DNA of 64,000 bases from Psychrobacillus sp. FSL H8-0483 (GTDB lineage: Bacteria > Bacillota > Bacilli > Bacillales_A > Planococcaceae). Made by a program: the position numbers and the translations under genes. Numbering within the stretch: position 1 is the first letter of the stretch; each line of letters opens with the position of its first letter. The notes under the pieces are model-generated. The model saw nothing but the letters and a program-made list of their open reading frames with translations. It was not told the DNA's origin and ran no database searches. Positions 42,773 to 51,556 of this stretch are shown piece by piece. The stretch spans positions 2,215,501-2,279,500 of the forward strand of contig NZ_CP152052.1 of assembly GCF_038637725.1 (NCBI RefSeq), in the 5' to 3' direction.

Positions 42773-42877
42773 TAAAATCAGACTTATTTAACGTATTCGA
42801 ACTCGGTTTACCTAGGTTCTATTAGCAAGATAATTTTTTACAGTTAGGAGGTCCTGGTTCGAACCCCGTCGGCATCA
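42773..42877 (+). repeat. Element end with a different tRNA 3'-half-like sequence
   Basis: AAATCAGACTTATTTAAC followed by a diverged TCGAA-CTCGGTTTA-CC stretch matches the sequence that precedes the partial tRNA copies at 47603 and 54567. Here it leads into GGTTCGAACCCCGTCGGCATCA-like sequence, which looks like a T-arm and acceptor strand of some other tRNA. It appears to be the far end of a related element that used another tRNA. Confidence 0.45.
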
Positions 42878-42941
42878 TTGGGTACCGAACCCACGAGACC
42901 CTTAAGGAACGAGGGGTTCTTTTTTTGTTTTTTGTAGATGA

Positions 42942-43202
42942 CTAAACCCCTTCTTCGTATTTAACAAACTCAACTTTCTTTTCACTCAAGTTTGGTTTTG
43001 CTTGGAATCCTGCTTTTGTCCAAGAATAAGCCTGTGTGTGTTGTGACGCACTATCCCACCATGCCATATATTTAGATGCTGATACTGGAAGATTAAACCC
43101 AAGTACTTCTTCTACTTCTAAAAAAGTCATAACAAAACGTCTTGAATCCTTTGATTTTAAATATTTATGTAGTGGTTCGTATTTACTACCTCTTGTACTC
43201 AT
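42942..43202 (-). CDS. Small DUF7662-like protein
   Basis: An 86-aa protein with STRGSKYEPLHKYLKSKDSR at its N-terminus and WWDSASQHTQAYSWTKAGFQ in the middle, a layout seen in small proteins found with phages and restriction genes (DUF7662-like, from memory). I choose the ATG at 43202 because AGAGG lies 9 nt upstream; an outer ATG three codons earlier overlaps it. Function unknown; the 'SKY...L..YL' motif suggests DNA binding or a nuclease partner, but that is a guess. Confidence 0.65.
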   Translation of the reverse strand: MSTRGSKYEPLHKYLKSKDSRRFVMTFLEVEEVLGFNLPVSASKYMAWWDSASQHTQAYSWTKAGFQAKPNLSEKKVEFVKYEEGV

Positions 43203-43380
43203 CTTTTTCATCCTCTTAATTTTCTATTTCTTTGTTATTAATATCATATTTTTTACACAATTACCTTAATAATAGTAAGTAAGTATTTACCTACAGAATT
43301 AAATCTGCCGCCTTAACTGCTTAAATAAATTAGGTAGTATGTTCCTTCTACTGATTATTGAAGAAGACGTATTTTATTTA

Positions 43381-43770
43381 TTATTCTATTCCTAATAATT
43401 GTTTTGATTGCTGGACTGCAAGATTTTTCACTACGTCAAATGAAATTTTAGCAATCTCTAACCCTCTTGCTTTTGCAACGTCCTTTGTTTTATTCCAAAT
43501 AGTATCATCTTCTACTGTGCTTAAATAATCTTGACCATCCCAGGACAACTCAACTTTATAGATTCGGCAATCTCCATCTAAATCTTCTAAGTGCTTAAAG
43601 TTAATCAATTTCTTTTGAGACATAATATTAATATGATAAATCAACATTTCATCTTTTCTTACTTTTTCAACATCTGCATCTGCAAATCGTCCAAGCTGTA
43701 GATTATAACTATCTACCCCATCAGCAGTATCGATTAGTATTTTTCGTACAAGTTCCATATCTCTACGCAT
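43381..43770 (-). CDS. DUF2513 family protein
   Basis: The 129-aa protein begins RRDMELVRKILIDTAD and contains YHINIMSQKKLINF and ELSWDGQDYLSTVEDDTIWN, which fit DUF2513, a winged-helix-like family common in phages and integrative elements. The role is unknown, possibly transcriptional. GAAAGGACGA precedes the start. Confidence 0.8.
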   Translation of the reverse strand: MRRDMELVRKILIDTADGVDSYNLQLGRFADADVEKVRKDEMLIYHINIMSQKKLINFKHLEDLDGDCRIYKVELSWDGQDYLSTVEDDTIWNKTKDVAKARGLEIAKISFDVVKNLAVQQSKQLLGIE

Positions 43771-43926
43771 TTATCTTCGTCCTTTCTTTTAATGCATTAA
43801 TAACTTCAATAAAAAAAGGAGAAAACCCTTTAATAAATTTTTGATAGAAAAAATAACGCTAGCTTATGCCGCGTTTAATGTTCCTCTACTTGAGTACCTA
43901 AAAAATAAAACAAAGAGGTATATAAC

Positions 43927-44139
43927 ATGTATAAGTATAGGATTTTATTGAAATTCGCTACACCATCTCCTAAAGCCCATGAAGATCTAGATGCTAAGAA
44001 AACAGAAATCACAAATGCAGTCGAATATTTCAATAATAAGTTTATAGGTAACAAAGCTATTACTAATGTAGAGCCATCTGAATTTATCACTTTAACCCTT
44101 GAATCAAATGATCTTAAAAAAATCCGAGTCGGAAACTGA
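43927..44139 (+). CDS. Small hypothetical protein
   Basis: A 70-aa protein beginning MYKYRILLKFATPSPKAHED, with AGAGG about 8 nt upstream. It has an alpha/beta look and no signal peptide. Unknown family and function; it is on the opposite strand from its neighbours. Confidence 0.55.
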   Translation: MYKYRILLKFATPSPKAHEDLDAKKTEITNAVEYFNNKFIGNKAITNVEPSEFITLTLESNDLKKIRVGN

Positions 44140-44317
44140 ATGTATTCTCACAGAGATTGATTAATGATTACAACTGGCGTGAATATTCTCAAACCTTTAT
44201 TGCCTTTAAAATCTTTATACACACACTTGCTCCCTCCTTCTTAATAACAATTCGAACATTCGTTTGATTTTACAACTTGAAATTTAGGGAAATAAAAAAG
44301 CATCTCGTTTGAGATGC

Positions 44318-44620
44318 TTAAATAGAATTTTTTTTCAATGTTTTTTTCAATATGTCAGAGAAACCCATAAACAAAACAACTAGTGAAATTGCAATTTGTT
44401 GTTCTAAATCTAAATCGTTTAAATAAAAATAAAAGATAATGCATGAAACTAATAGTATAGCTAACATTTTAAATCTTTTATTCTTATTATCTTCATCTAA
44501 CATAAATAATAATATTGGAAAAATAAATAAATAAGGAATAGTTGGATACCAAATAAAAACCAAATAAGATAGTAATTGTACCATACGAAAAAGTAAGTTT
44601 GATTTAGAATCCAACTTCAT
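44318..44620 (-). CDS. Small membrane protein
   Basis: A 100-aa protein with four hydrophobic segments (LLSYLVFIWYPTIPYLFIFP, MLAILLVSCIIFYFYL, ISLVVLFMGFSDIL). It is 13 bp downstream of the gene at 44634-45317 on the same strand, so they probably form an operon. AAGGAG lies before the ATG. No family is recognised. Confidence 0.7.
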   Translation of the reverse strand: MKLDSKSNLLFRMVQLLSYLVFIWYPTIPYLFIFPILLFMLDEDNKNKRFKMLAILLVSCIIFYFYLNDLDLEQQIAISLVVLFMGFSDILKKTLKKNSI

Positions 44621-44633
44621 AGCATATTGCTCC

Positions 44634-45317
44634 TTACATTCTTATGTCTACTCTAAATGCAGTATCTTTAGCATAATGAGTGTCGTTTGTTTTATAGCTG
44701 TTATTAAGAATATTATAAGTAACTTTTTTTGAATTAAGCATTTCCTTTTTATAGATTATCTCAAAAGTCCATTCACCACGTATAAGTTTTGAACTTGTTT
44801 TTAATACAGCGTAGTAGTTTCTAATACCGTTCTGATTATTTTCATGTAATAATTCATGATCCATAAAATAAAGATTTCCTTTTGGATCGATAATTTGAAA
44901 AATAATAAGAGCGTCATTTGTTACACCGCTTATTTCTGACCAAAAGCAAATTACATCATCTAAATTATTAAAAACTGATTTAGGATTAATTGGTTCAAGT
45001 GAATCTTGTTTAAAGTCACTACAAAACAAACTATTCACTTTTGATAGTTTGGCTTGTGAATTAGAAATTAATGAAGAGTATATAGAAAAAAATCCATTAT
45101 TTTTTTTTACCACTTCACTGTTGTTTGTATCACATACCCAAAATTGTTCATTTACAATAAAAGCATAGCAACTAATATCAAATTTCTCTTCATCTTTTAT
45201 TTCCCAGTGAATACTATCTTCACTTATTAAATCTATTGTATTTTTGTCTCCTGAATTATCTATATACGCTAACTTTACAGAAGCCAATTTTATAAAACAA
45301 TTAAAAAATATACTCAT
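44634..45317 (-). CDS. Hypothetical protein
   Basis: The 227-aa protein has no signal peptide. Its sequence has several beta-like repeats and conserved-looking aromatic residues (NEQFWVCDTNN, IRGEWTFEIIYKKE). It is unrecognised; the C-terminal half resembles a small beta-sandwich (GNLYFMDHELLHENNQ). It is the first gene of a probable two-gene unit with the membrane protein at 44318. The position downstream of a Gly/Ala-rich gene may mean a toxin/immunity set, but this is not supported by motifs. Confidence 0.65.
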   Translation of the reverse strand: MSIFFNCFIKLASVKLAYIDNSGDKNTIDLISEDSIHWEIKDEEKFDISCYAFIVNEQFWVCDTNNSEVVKKNNGFFSIYSSLISNSQAKLSKVNSLFCSDFKQDSLEPINPKSVFNNLDDVICFWSEISGVTNDALIIFQIIDPKGNLYFMDHELLHENNQNGIRNYYAVLKTSSKLIRGEWTFEIIYKKEMLNSKKVTYNILNNSYKTNDTHYAKDTAFRVDIRM

Positions 45318-45368
45318 ATTTATATTATATAACAGAGAGATAGAATAATATTTCTCATTCTTGAATAT

Positions 45369-45737
45369 TTACTTTCCAAATCCAAAAACATCCGTTCCTA
45401 TATTATACACTGATCTAACAGCAAATTCTCCTATTAAACCAATTGCTCCTCCTCTTGCTGCACTGGATAAACTCTTTGTCATAGCAGCAGAAGCAAGTGC
45501 ACCACCTCCGGCAGCTTGAGGACTTTTTATATTTCCATACACTGTTTGTTGAGCTGCTTTATTAATAGCTTTACCATAATCGACAAAAACTTTTCCAACT
45601 ACCTCAGCGGATTTATTGACAGCTTGTCCCACCTTTGAATTGTTCAAAGATTTTCCGAGATCTTTACCAGCATTACTTGCATTACTTCTTGCACTTTGAG
45701 CACCAGTAGCTTTAGTAGCGATATATAATTTACCCAT
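45369..45737 (-). CDS. Ala/Gly-rich small protein
   Basis: A 122-aa protein, rich in Ala, Gly and Ser, with amphipathic and small-residue helices (SPQAAGGGALASAAMTKSLS, ARGGAIGLIGEFAV). The C-terminal half could insert into membranes. No leader-peptide double-glycine site is obvious. Function is unknown; it may be a secreted or toxin-like peptide. GGGAAAATGGG precedes the ATG. Confidence 0.55.
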   Translation of the reverse strand: MGKLYIATKATGAQSARSNASNAGKDLGKSLNNSKVGQAVNKSAEVVGKVFVDYGKAINKAAQQTVYGNIKSPQAAGGGALASAAMTKSLSSAARGGAIGLIGEFAVRSVYNIGTDVFGFGK

Positions 45738-45970
45738 CCCATTTTCCCACTATAAAAGTAATTTAATACAAATTTAGATTACCATTTTATAGAAATAATG
45801 TAAATAACTCTTAATAAATATTTTAATATTGTATTTGTATTGGTGATAGGAGCTTAATTAGAGACTTAATTCTATATATCTTAAAAATATACTAGTAAAT
45901 TCAAAATAACATCATATTTCGTTCGACAAAAACGGACAAAAGATTTGGCATTTTAAAAAAAGCAAAAAAA

Positions 45971-45993
45971 GACCAGCTCAATGAGAGCTGGTC
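45971..45993. terminator. Hairpin terminator
   Basis: GACCAGCTC-AATGA-GAGCTGGTC, with an A7 run before and TCTATTT after it. Confidence 0.75.
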
Positions 45994-46021
45994 TCTATTT
46001 AAATTTATATAAAGAATAAAA

Positions 46022-46055
46022 AAAGCCTTATCCACAATATAGTGAACAAGGCTTT
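46022..46055. terminator. Hairpin terminator
   Basis: AAAGCCTT pairs with AAGGCTTT, with an additional inner CAC/GTG pair. Confidence 0.5.
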
Positions 46056-46069
46056 ATATTATTGATTAT

Positions 46070-46230
46070 TTAATTTTTCAAGCATCGCTTTGGAAGGTGT
46101 TTCGTACTTAATGTATCCATCCACCTTTGTACCCAGTTACCACCACCTACATTATATTGACCTCCGTGTTCATCACGAAAACCATATACTCTGTACTCTT
46201 CTTCTGGATTTAAAACTCTTATCCATGTTC
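46070..46230 (-). pseudogene. C-terminal gene fragment, phage-like
   Basis: The minus-strand reading RVLNPEEEYRVYGFRDEHGG continues QYNVGGGNWVQRWMDT to a stop at 46070. There is no start or upstream domain. It looks like the remains of a phage or element gene; the family is not recognised. Confidence 0.3.
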
Positions 46231-46581
46231 AATTCTTTCGTCTAATCGTTCGACTTTCCTTTGAAGATTTTCTTTTTGTTCATTCAACATTTCGATTGCT
46301 TTTTTCATCCCTCCACAATCATATTTACTATTTATCGATGCTCGAAGATGTGTAGATCACCTAACCTTTCTCGAATTTGACTTAGAGTATTGCAAGAATG
46401 ACCACCAACTTTTATGTATAATAAAAAGCCACACTCGAATGAAAGTGACTTGGATAACAATTTTTATATATTTATCTGTTTTGCAAGATTTTCTAAAGCG
46501 TCTCTTACATCTTCAATCGAATCAATTCGATAATCTGGCACTCGGTATTCAGACATAATATATCCGATTCATCATGTGGAT

Positions 46582-46913
46582 TCAATAAGATACCGGACAA
46601 TTGTTATTAGTAAATGGATCTGCTTGTGGTTGTTGATATTCCGAACTTCTTCTCTGATGCTCTTGAGGTTGCCCTTTAGGAGCATTGTTTTGTGATACCT
46701 GTCCATTTTTCTGTTCAATGAATTGCATGCTCTCTACATCAACGTCTGTAGTATGATCACGCTTTCCATCTTGTCCCTGGTAACTACCTGTTTGAATTCT
46801 ACCTTCACCTCCTGCTAAAGTGAATCTCGCCATCGTTACACCACTTGGAGTGTATCGAAGTTCAGGATCCTTTGTTAATCTCCCAACTAGAACAATTCTA
46901 TTAATTATGTAAT
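46582..46913 (-). pseudogene. ssb: ssb remnant with in-frame internal deletion
   Basis: The minus-strand reading INRIVLVGRLTKDPELRYTP continues SGVTMARFTLA, the SSB N-terminus, but the expected initiator ATG is ATA. It then jumps directly to GGEGRIQTGSYQGQDGKRDH, skipping about 50 residues of the OB fold, and ends with a Gln-rich tail without the DDDLPF C-terminal tip. An inner ATG at 46833 could still give an 83-aa protein that would not bind DNA normally. It is a degraded mobile-element or phage ssb. Confidence 0.75.
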
Positions 46914-47457
46914 CACCTTTAATTTCTTTCTAGCTTAATGGGCCGCTTGTCTTAAATTCACCTAAATTTTCGGAATATGATATAAGACAACCCTAGGTAA
47001 CTTTCCCCTAGACATCCTTTGGTTGAATAAACCCTAATATTATCGTTTCTTGTAGTTTGTCTTTACTGGTGAAGCCAGTACCAAGATCAGTTGGGAAAGT
47101 CTGATCTTGTTTTTTTGTGCTTTTAGGTGCTTGGCTTTACTTCTTTATTTGTATTTTAAATATGTTAAGAAACAACTGAGAGGCAGTTACTTTTTTACGA
47201 CCTTCTATATGAAAAATCATCGTTTTATAGCAGTTTCTTCTATATAAAATAAAGATAAGTGGAGGAAGTAATTTATTTGAGACTGCCCCAATTTATTTTA
47301 TAATAATTTCAAACCAATTTAATTTTACGATATATTAAATTAATACAAGTCTAAAATTAATACATATGAACTCTCTAATTTAATTTTCCTAATACAGTAT
47401 TACTCTGTTTCATACTGTTTCCAGCAAAATAGTAATACAGACCACCTGTTTACTCTT
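46914..47457. other. Degenerate spacer
   Basis: No gene recognised. A hairpin-like element with ACCAAGATCAGTTGGG / CTGATCTTG near 47081-47112 and a T-run could be a terminator. Confidence 0.35.
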
Positions 47458-47477
47458 TTGTCCGCAATTTGTCCGCA
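47458..47477 (+). repeat. Direct TTGTCCGCA pair (element end)
   Basis: TTGTCCGCA occurs at 47458-47466 and 47469-47477, 11 bp apart, upstream of the partial tRNA copy at 47603. The same pair lies at 54452-54471 before the partial copy at 54567, and one copy lies at the 3' end of the integrase remnant (47738-47746). Confidence 0.5.
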
Positions 47478-47602
47478 GAATTAATTTTTTGTACTGATCT
47501 TATTTTACTGAAATGATTTTCACTGTCTCGAAAACCTTATTAAATCAGACTTATTTAACTAAATCGAATTCAATTTAACCAGGTAATTCAAGGGTTACAA
47601 AT

Positions 47603-47644
47603 TCGACAAGGTGGGGGTCGCTGGTTCGAGACCAGTCGGGACCA
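47603..47644 (+). repeat. tRNA-Val 3'-end direct repeat (att site, copy 3)
   Basis: The 42 bp from TCGACAAGGTGG to CGGGACCA are identical to the 3' part of the tRNA gene at 24485-24557, but the 5' half of the tRNA is absent. It is a typical attachment-site remnant. It forms the left border of the TOMM module. Confidence 0.85.
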
Positions 47645-47654
47645 TCCTTATCAT

Positions 47655-47692
47655 AAGCCTTAAAACGTTGATATATCAATGTTTTAAGGCTT
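47655..47692 (+). terminator. Hairpin after att copy 3
   Basis: AAGCCTTAAAAC and GTTTTAAGGCTT around a loop containing TTGATATATCAA, followed by TTTCTTTT; related to the hairpin after the tRNA at 3491. Confidence 0.7.
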
Positions 47693-47725
47693 TTTCTTTT
47701 AGTAAAAATTCCTAACATATACTTC

Positions 47726-47947
47726 TTATTTTAGGACTTGTCCGCAGGATTTTTCTGTATTAGTAAGAATGGCCTGATGAAAAGTATCCGCAATGTCGCT
47801 ATCTCTATTCGGTAATAAATGAGCATAAAATTCCAATGTAATTTTGGGATTTGCATGTCCCAATCGTTTAGAAATTAACTTCCTTTCATTTAATTCAATT
47901 AAACGTTTCCTAAAAAAATATACTTCCCTGCTTATATGATCAACCAT
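47726..47947 (-). pseudogene. Tyrosine integrase 3, C-terminal remnant
   Basis: The frame contains SKRLGHANPKITLEFYAHLL, with the last catalytic His and the Tyr nucleophile, and a C-terminus like that of integrase 2 (DSDIADTFHQAI versus DNDLADVFEKAL). Everything before the LGH motif is lost. It faces the partial tRNA copy at 47603 just as the other two integrases face theirs. Confidence 0.8.
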
Positions 47948-48018
47948 AGGGGAAGTTTGAGTTCTCTGAATAAAAATAGCCTCAACTCCTAAAAGGAAAT
48001 TGAGGCATTACCACTTAC

Positions 48019-49590
48019 TTAACTATGCAGACTTCCACTTAACCAAGGACGGTGTCGATACGGACCTGTCGGGATTTGGATAAGGCTGGTTTTTCCTTGT
48101 GGACTCAGCTTGTATATCTCATCACATATGTTCGCATCAAACCCGAGGAGTGGGTGCCCTCCGAATCCGAGGGCTGACGCGACTAGCAGGATTCTTTGCA
48201 CCAGCATACCCGCTTCCATTTGTTGGATGCGATATCCTCTGTATCCCATTTCCGTTTTGAAATGATTTTTGTCCCCTGCCACATGTAGACAAAGCGGTAC
48301 TTGGAACATATTTACATTACCTCCGGACATTCCGTGCTGTAACCGTAATCGCTGATCTCCGAGTTGTACTCGACGTAACGCATGGGCAGAGCTGTCATAG
48401 TGATATGCACCATTCGGAAAGCCCTCGACATTATACAAACATCCGTAAAGTGAGACACGGGACTTCTGTTTCTTTTGAACTCCATCCAAATCATTTTGAT
48501 ACGAGAAGGAATCCATCACGCCCTTAAGCAGTGTGGCAAGCTGCAGTTGACTTACCTTTCCCAAAACGAAATCTATGTCCGGTGAAAATCGCTTTCGACA
48601 GACCGACGCCAAATCATACGACAATTGCTTCACATAAGGCAGAGTCACCGTTTGACCCTCACAATTTATTTGCTCCTCCTTGATTTGCCGAAACGATCTC
48701 GTTGATTCCAACATAGACGCTTCATTCATCTTGGTTAGCATCGGAAACTCTATAACCCTTCGTGATTGGACGTAATGAGTAGACTGAATTGCTGTCAACT
48801 CTTGGCATAATTCAGTGGCAGAGTCATCCCCATCTATGTTACTTCTGTTGAAGCAGCTTGTTGATTCCGCCGATAGGGGAATCACCGCATACACACTCTC
48901 CTCTTGTTCGGAAAGCCCAAGCAGGTGGTTGATGGCCCGATCAAGGAATTGGAAGTATACCCCAGTTGCGAAGCCAAAAGATTTCGCTACTTCCAGTAAT
49001 TGTCCAATCAGCACACCAGCATCCAACCCTTGAAGACGGTAGGCAAAGTTATTGTATTTAAAAAAATTTTTCCAAAACATTGTCGATACAAAAACAGTAC
49101 CAAAACAATCGGATAGGTCACAGCGATTGCCAAGTGCCCGGGATATATATGAATCGAAATTTCCTTCTCGCAGCAACACTAAGCGATGATGTGCTACATC
49201 ATAATGGTAAACACCGTAAGGCAAATTCTCTATCTTCAAATAAACGTACAATTCGTTTGGATACAGCGCACCACCGGAAGGAACAAACCGCCGTTTCGAC
49301 TGCATTAGGTCTATGGCTTGATCGCTGAAATTCAAGTTCATCACAGACTCGCTAAATTGAGTTAGACCAAATACATACCAGAGAAAATGACCGATTCTGC
49401 TTAGGTCAGGCTTTACAGTTGCTTCCAGCCTTTTAAGCGTCAACGGTACTTCTAAAGAAAGTGGAATCACAGGTAAGCCACGATAAAGCTTAAACGTAAG
49501 CGGTGCATCATCCCAGTCCACTTCCCAGTTTGGCGCGCTTACCTTTTCAATATCAAAATGGAGATTGTGCAGAAATGCCTCAAGATTCAT
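48019..49590 (-). CDS. SagB/ThcOx-type dehydrogenase, tandem domain
   Basis: The 523-aa protein has two nitroreductase-like halves. The first shows SKRRFVPSGGALYPNELYVY and GLDAGVLIGQLLEVAKSFGF, the FMN-binding and helix signatures of SagB-type dehydrogenases; the second shows GYRGYRIQQMEAGMLVQRIL and LGFGGHPLLGFD. These FMN enzymes oxidise thiazolines and oxazolines to thiazoles and oxazoles in TOMM biosynthesis. It is the last gene in the cluster, 22 bp past the YcaO gene. Base composition is visibly less AT-rich than the array region, which suggests a separate origin. Confidence 0.93.
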   Translation of the reverse strand: MNLEAFLHNLHFDIEKVSAPNWEVDWDDAPLTFKLYRGLPVIPLSLEVPLTLKRLEATVKPDLSRIGHFLWYVFGLTQFSESVMNLNFSDQAIDLMQSKRRFVPSGGALYPNELYVYLKIENLPYGVYHYDVAHHRLVLLREGNFDSYISRALGNRCDLSDCFGTVFVSTMFWKNFFKYNNFAYRLQGLDAGVLIGQLLEVAKSFGFATGVYFQFLDRAINHLLGLSEQEESVYAVIPLSAESTSCFNRSNIDGDDSATELCQELTAIQSTHYVQSRRVIEFPMLTKMNEASMLESTRSFRQIKEEQINCEGQTVTLPYVKQLSYDLASVCRKRFSPDIDFVLGKVSQLQLATLLKGVMDSFSYQNDLDGVQKKQKSRVSLYGCLYNVEGFPNGAYHYDSSAHALRRVQLGDQRLRLQHGMSGGNVNMFQVPLCLHVAGDKNHFKTEMGYRGYRIQQMEAGMLVQRILLVASALGFGGHPLLGFDANICDEIYKLSPQGKTSLIQIPTGPYRHRPWLSGSLHS

Positions 49591-49612
49591 CCTCCTACCT
49601 CCTAACCACTAG

Positions 49613-51556
49613 TTATGGGAACGGATGCGGATATGGATTGAGCTGTACAAGTGTTAGCAGTTGTTCCTTATATCCGAGTTCCATAGGCACCCGGAGCACT
49701 CTCTCAAGCCCTGTTATTCGCGTAAGATGTTGACCGAATGTCATTGGCAGCATCCCCGGAATCAGGACTTTAACGCAAAACAGTCCGTTTTGTTTGATTT
49801 CCGGTGTCGTTTGCTCCACCACGATCACATCGAGGTTCAATCCCCTAAACACCTGGAGAATGTCCCTCAGATCATCCGTAAGGTCTGCATGCACTGCCTC
49901 CCATTTATATTCCTCGTCAAACGTTCGCAATGGCCGATTATCATCCAACAAAAACTGTAGGCGTTCTTGCGCTTCCGGCAACCCATACAACATCCCATGA
50001 TCATCCATCTTCCGTACCAAGGAAGAGTCTTTCAACATTTGCACATACTCCTCCCGGTTTGCTTCTAAATTCCCATCAAGTATTAGCATCATACCAGCCA
50101 ACTCATGAATCGCGCTTTTCGCCGCTCGTATTGGATCCAGATGAGCGCCGGCCGCACTGATGATATTCAACCCCATTTTTTTCCTGTTTTTCGCCAGCAC
50201 CAAAACACTTGGAATTCCGTTCTCCATCGTCGAGTTATAAAAATAGAGATCATATCCACCAACCGCACGCACACGGTCAATCATTAACTTTAATTCTTGA
50301 TCGTTAGTAGAATAAGGGTCAAGACGTGGGAGTGCCAGTTCTGCGTACCAAGTCATAAGGAACGCATCACGCTCTACAACTTCCATAATACCGTAGAAAA
50401 TGGCCTCCTCTATACTACCGCCTACCGCACAACCATTGGAAGTTTCATAGACAAATCCCTCATCGTAGCCCAAGCTGTAATAAGCAAGCAACTCTGGAAT
50501 CAGAATAGGACACTCTTGCAAAAACGAATAACCCCAAACCCAATCGATGGAGCGATCAGGATTGAACGGTTTGAACGGAAAATCAGGCAGCGTATACTGT
50601 TCCTTTGAATGCACACCTACCTTGAGAGGATTAAGCGCTCGGTCTTCCAGATTGCGGAAGCTGTCATGAACCACTGTTCGTTTTCCACTTGGAGACAGAC
50701 CACAGTACCGCTCCAACCCCTCCAAAATAGCCGTAGACTCACTAACCTTGTATGAATGAGTTCGGCCTGCCACACCCTCGTCTCCCGTAAACAACGGCAG
50801 ATTAACACTTACATCAGCAAATGGTAGCCTGAGGTCATACATTTTACCATTTAATAAACCAGTCCGCTCATTTAGATAATCCTTGCTTAGAATATTTTTC
50901 AGGTCATCCATGGAACGACAGCGGTAGCTGTCAGTACTGATCTTCAGACTAGATTGCAATGTAATTCGGGCCGCGGCTGGTGAATCATTGGGTAATCGAC
51001 TACAGACCGGACATAACGGGTCAGGAAGAAACGGATGCCATGAACTCTTTAGCGATTTCAGATTGATTAAACATAAACGACCTTCCGAATAAGCCTGATC
51101 TCCATCTAATATGCTCTGTACCTCCGCCTCGAGAAGGTGCGCCATTTGCAATAGTCCCGTACGCGATGCCCAAGCATCACACGAAATCCCATCGTGAGCC
51201 GTAAGTCTCTGTTCCATCTCCCACATCTCTTTACGGTCTCGTCCGGCCATGAGACGTCGTTTGTCTGCACACTGGGAGCAGCCTGGTATTTCCGTACGTA
51301 CTAGTGGCCCAATCACTCCTTCTCCATATGAAACAAAACCTCGCAGCCAAGGTATGCCGGTTGGCCGCAATACCTCTTCCGACTTTTTATGAATGGAAGA
51401 ATTCAAGGTATCGTGCAATACCAGAACCAGATTAGTCGTTTCTGGTACTCCCGCCTCGAAATCGGAGCGGCGTATTACTTCGTATTGAGTGGATAGATCC
51501 CCCCACACACGATCAGCCAATAATCCTTCTCCAACAACCATCACGACGGCACTCAC
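49613..51556 (-). CDS. YcaO cyclodehydratase of the TOMM cluster
   Basis: The 647-aa protein has an N-terminal ThiF/Ocin-like half containing the zinc-type pairs CSQC and CPVC, and a C-terminal YcaO domain: SESTAILEGLERYCG and YGIMEVVERDAF (the Glu-rich ATP/Mg-binding helices), SNGCAVGGSIEEA, AAKSAIHELAGM and the proline-rich C-terminus PYPHPFP that is characteristic of TOMM YcaO enzymes. It activates backbone amides with ATP so that Cys side chains close to thiazolines. It overlaps the preceding gene by 4 nt (ATGA), so they are translated together. It follows the family layout 'TOMM precursor leader peptide-binding protein plus YcaO'. Confidence 0.94.
   Translation of the reverse strand: MSAVVMVVGEGLLADRVWGDLSTQYEVIRRSDFEAGVPETTNLVLVLHDTLNSSIHKKSEEVLRPTGIPWLRGFVSYGEGVIGPLVRTEIPGCSQCADKRRLMAGRDRKEMWEMEQRLTAHDGISCDAWASRTGLLQMAHLLEAEVQSILDGDQAYSEGRLCLINLKSLKSSWHPFLPDPLCPVCSRLPNDSPAAARITLQSSLKISTDSYRCRSMDDLKNILSKDYLNERTGLLNGKMYDLRLPFADVSVNLPLFTGDEGVAGRTHSYKVSESTAILEGLERYCGLSPSGKRTVVHDSFRNLEDRALNPLKVGVHSKEQYTLPDFPFKPFNPDRSIDWVWGYSFLQECPILIPELLAYYSLGYDEGFVYETSNGCAVGGSIEEAIFYGIMEVVERDAFLMTWYAELALPRLDPYSTNDQELKLMIDRVRAVGGYDLYFYNSTMENGIPSVLVLAKNRKKMGLNIISAAGAHLDPIRAAKSAIHELAGMMLILDGNLEANREEYVQMLKDSSLVRKMDDHGMLYGLPEAQERLQFLLDDNRPLRTFDEEYKWEAVHADLTDDLRDILQVFRGLNLDVIVVEQTTPEIKQNGLFCVKVLIPGMLPMTFGQHLTRITGLERVLRVPMELGYKEQLLTLVQLNPYPHPFP

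Larger units (their letters stand above)
45738..46069. other. Spacer with two terminators
   Basis: No gene. Two hairpins are clear: 45971-45993 (GACCAGCTC with GAGCTGGTC) and 46022-46055 (AAAGCCTT with AAGGCTTT). Confidence 0.5.

Noticed and set aside
24485-47644. A single complete element between tRNA copy 2 and att copy 3
   Set aside because: Integrase 2 has TGCTCAC arm repeats, but the right border at 47458 has TTGTCCGCA repeats, so the two ends do not match; the segment is more likely a composite.
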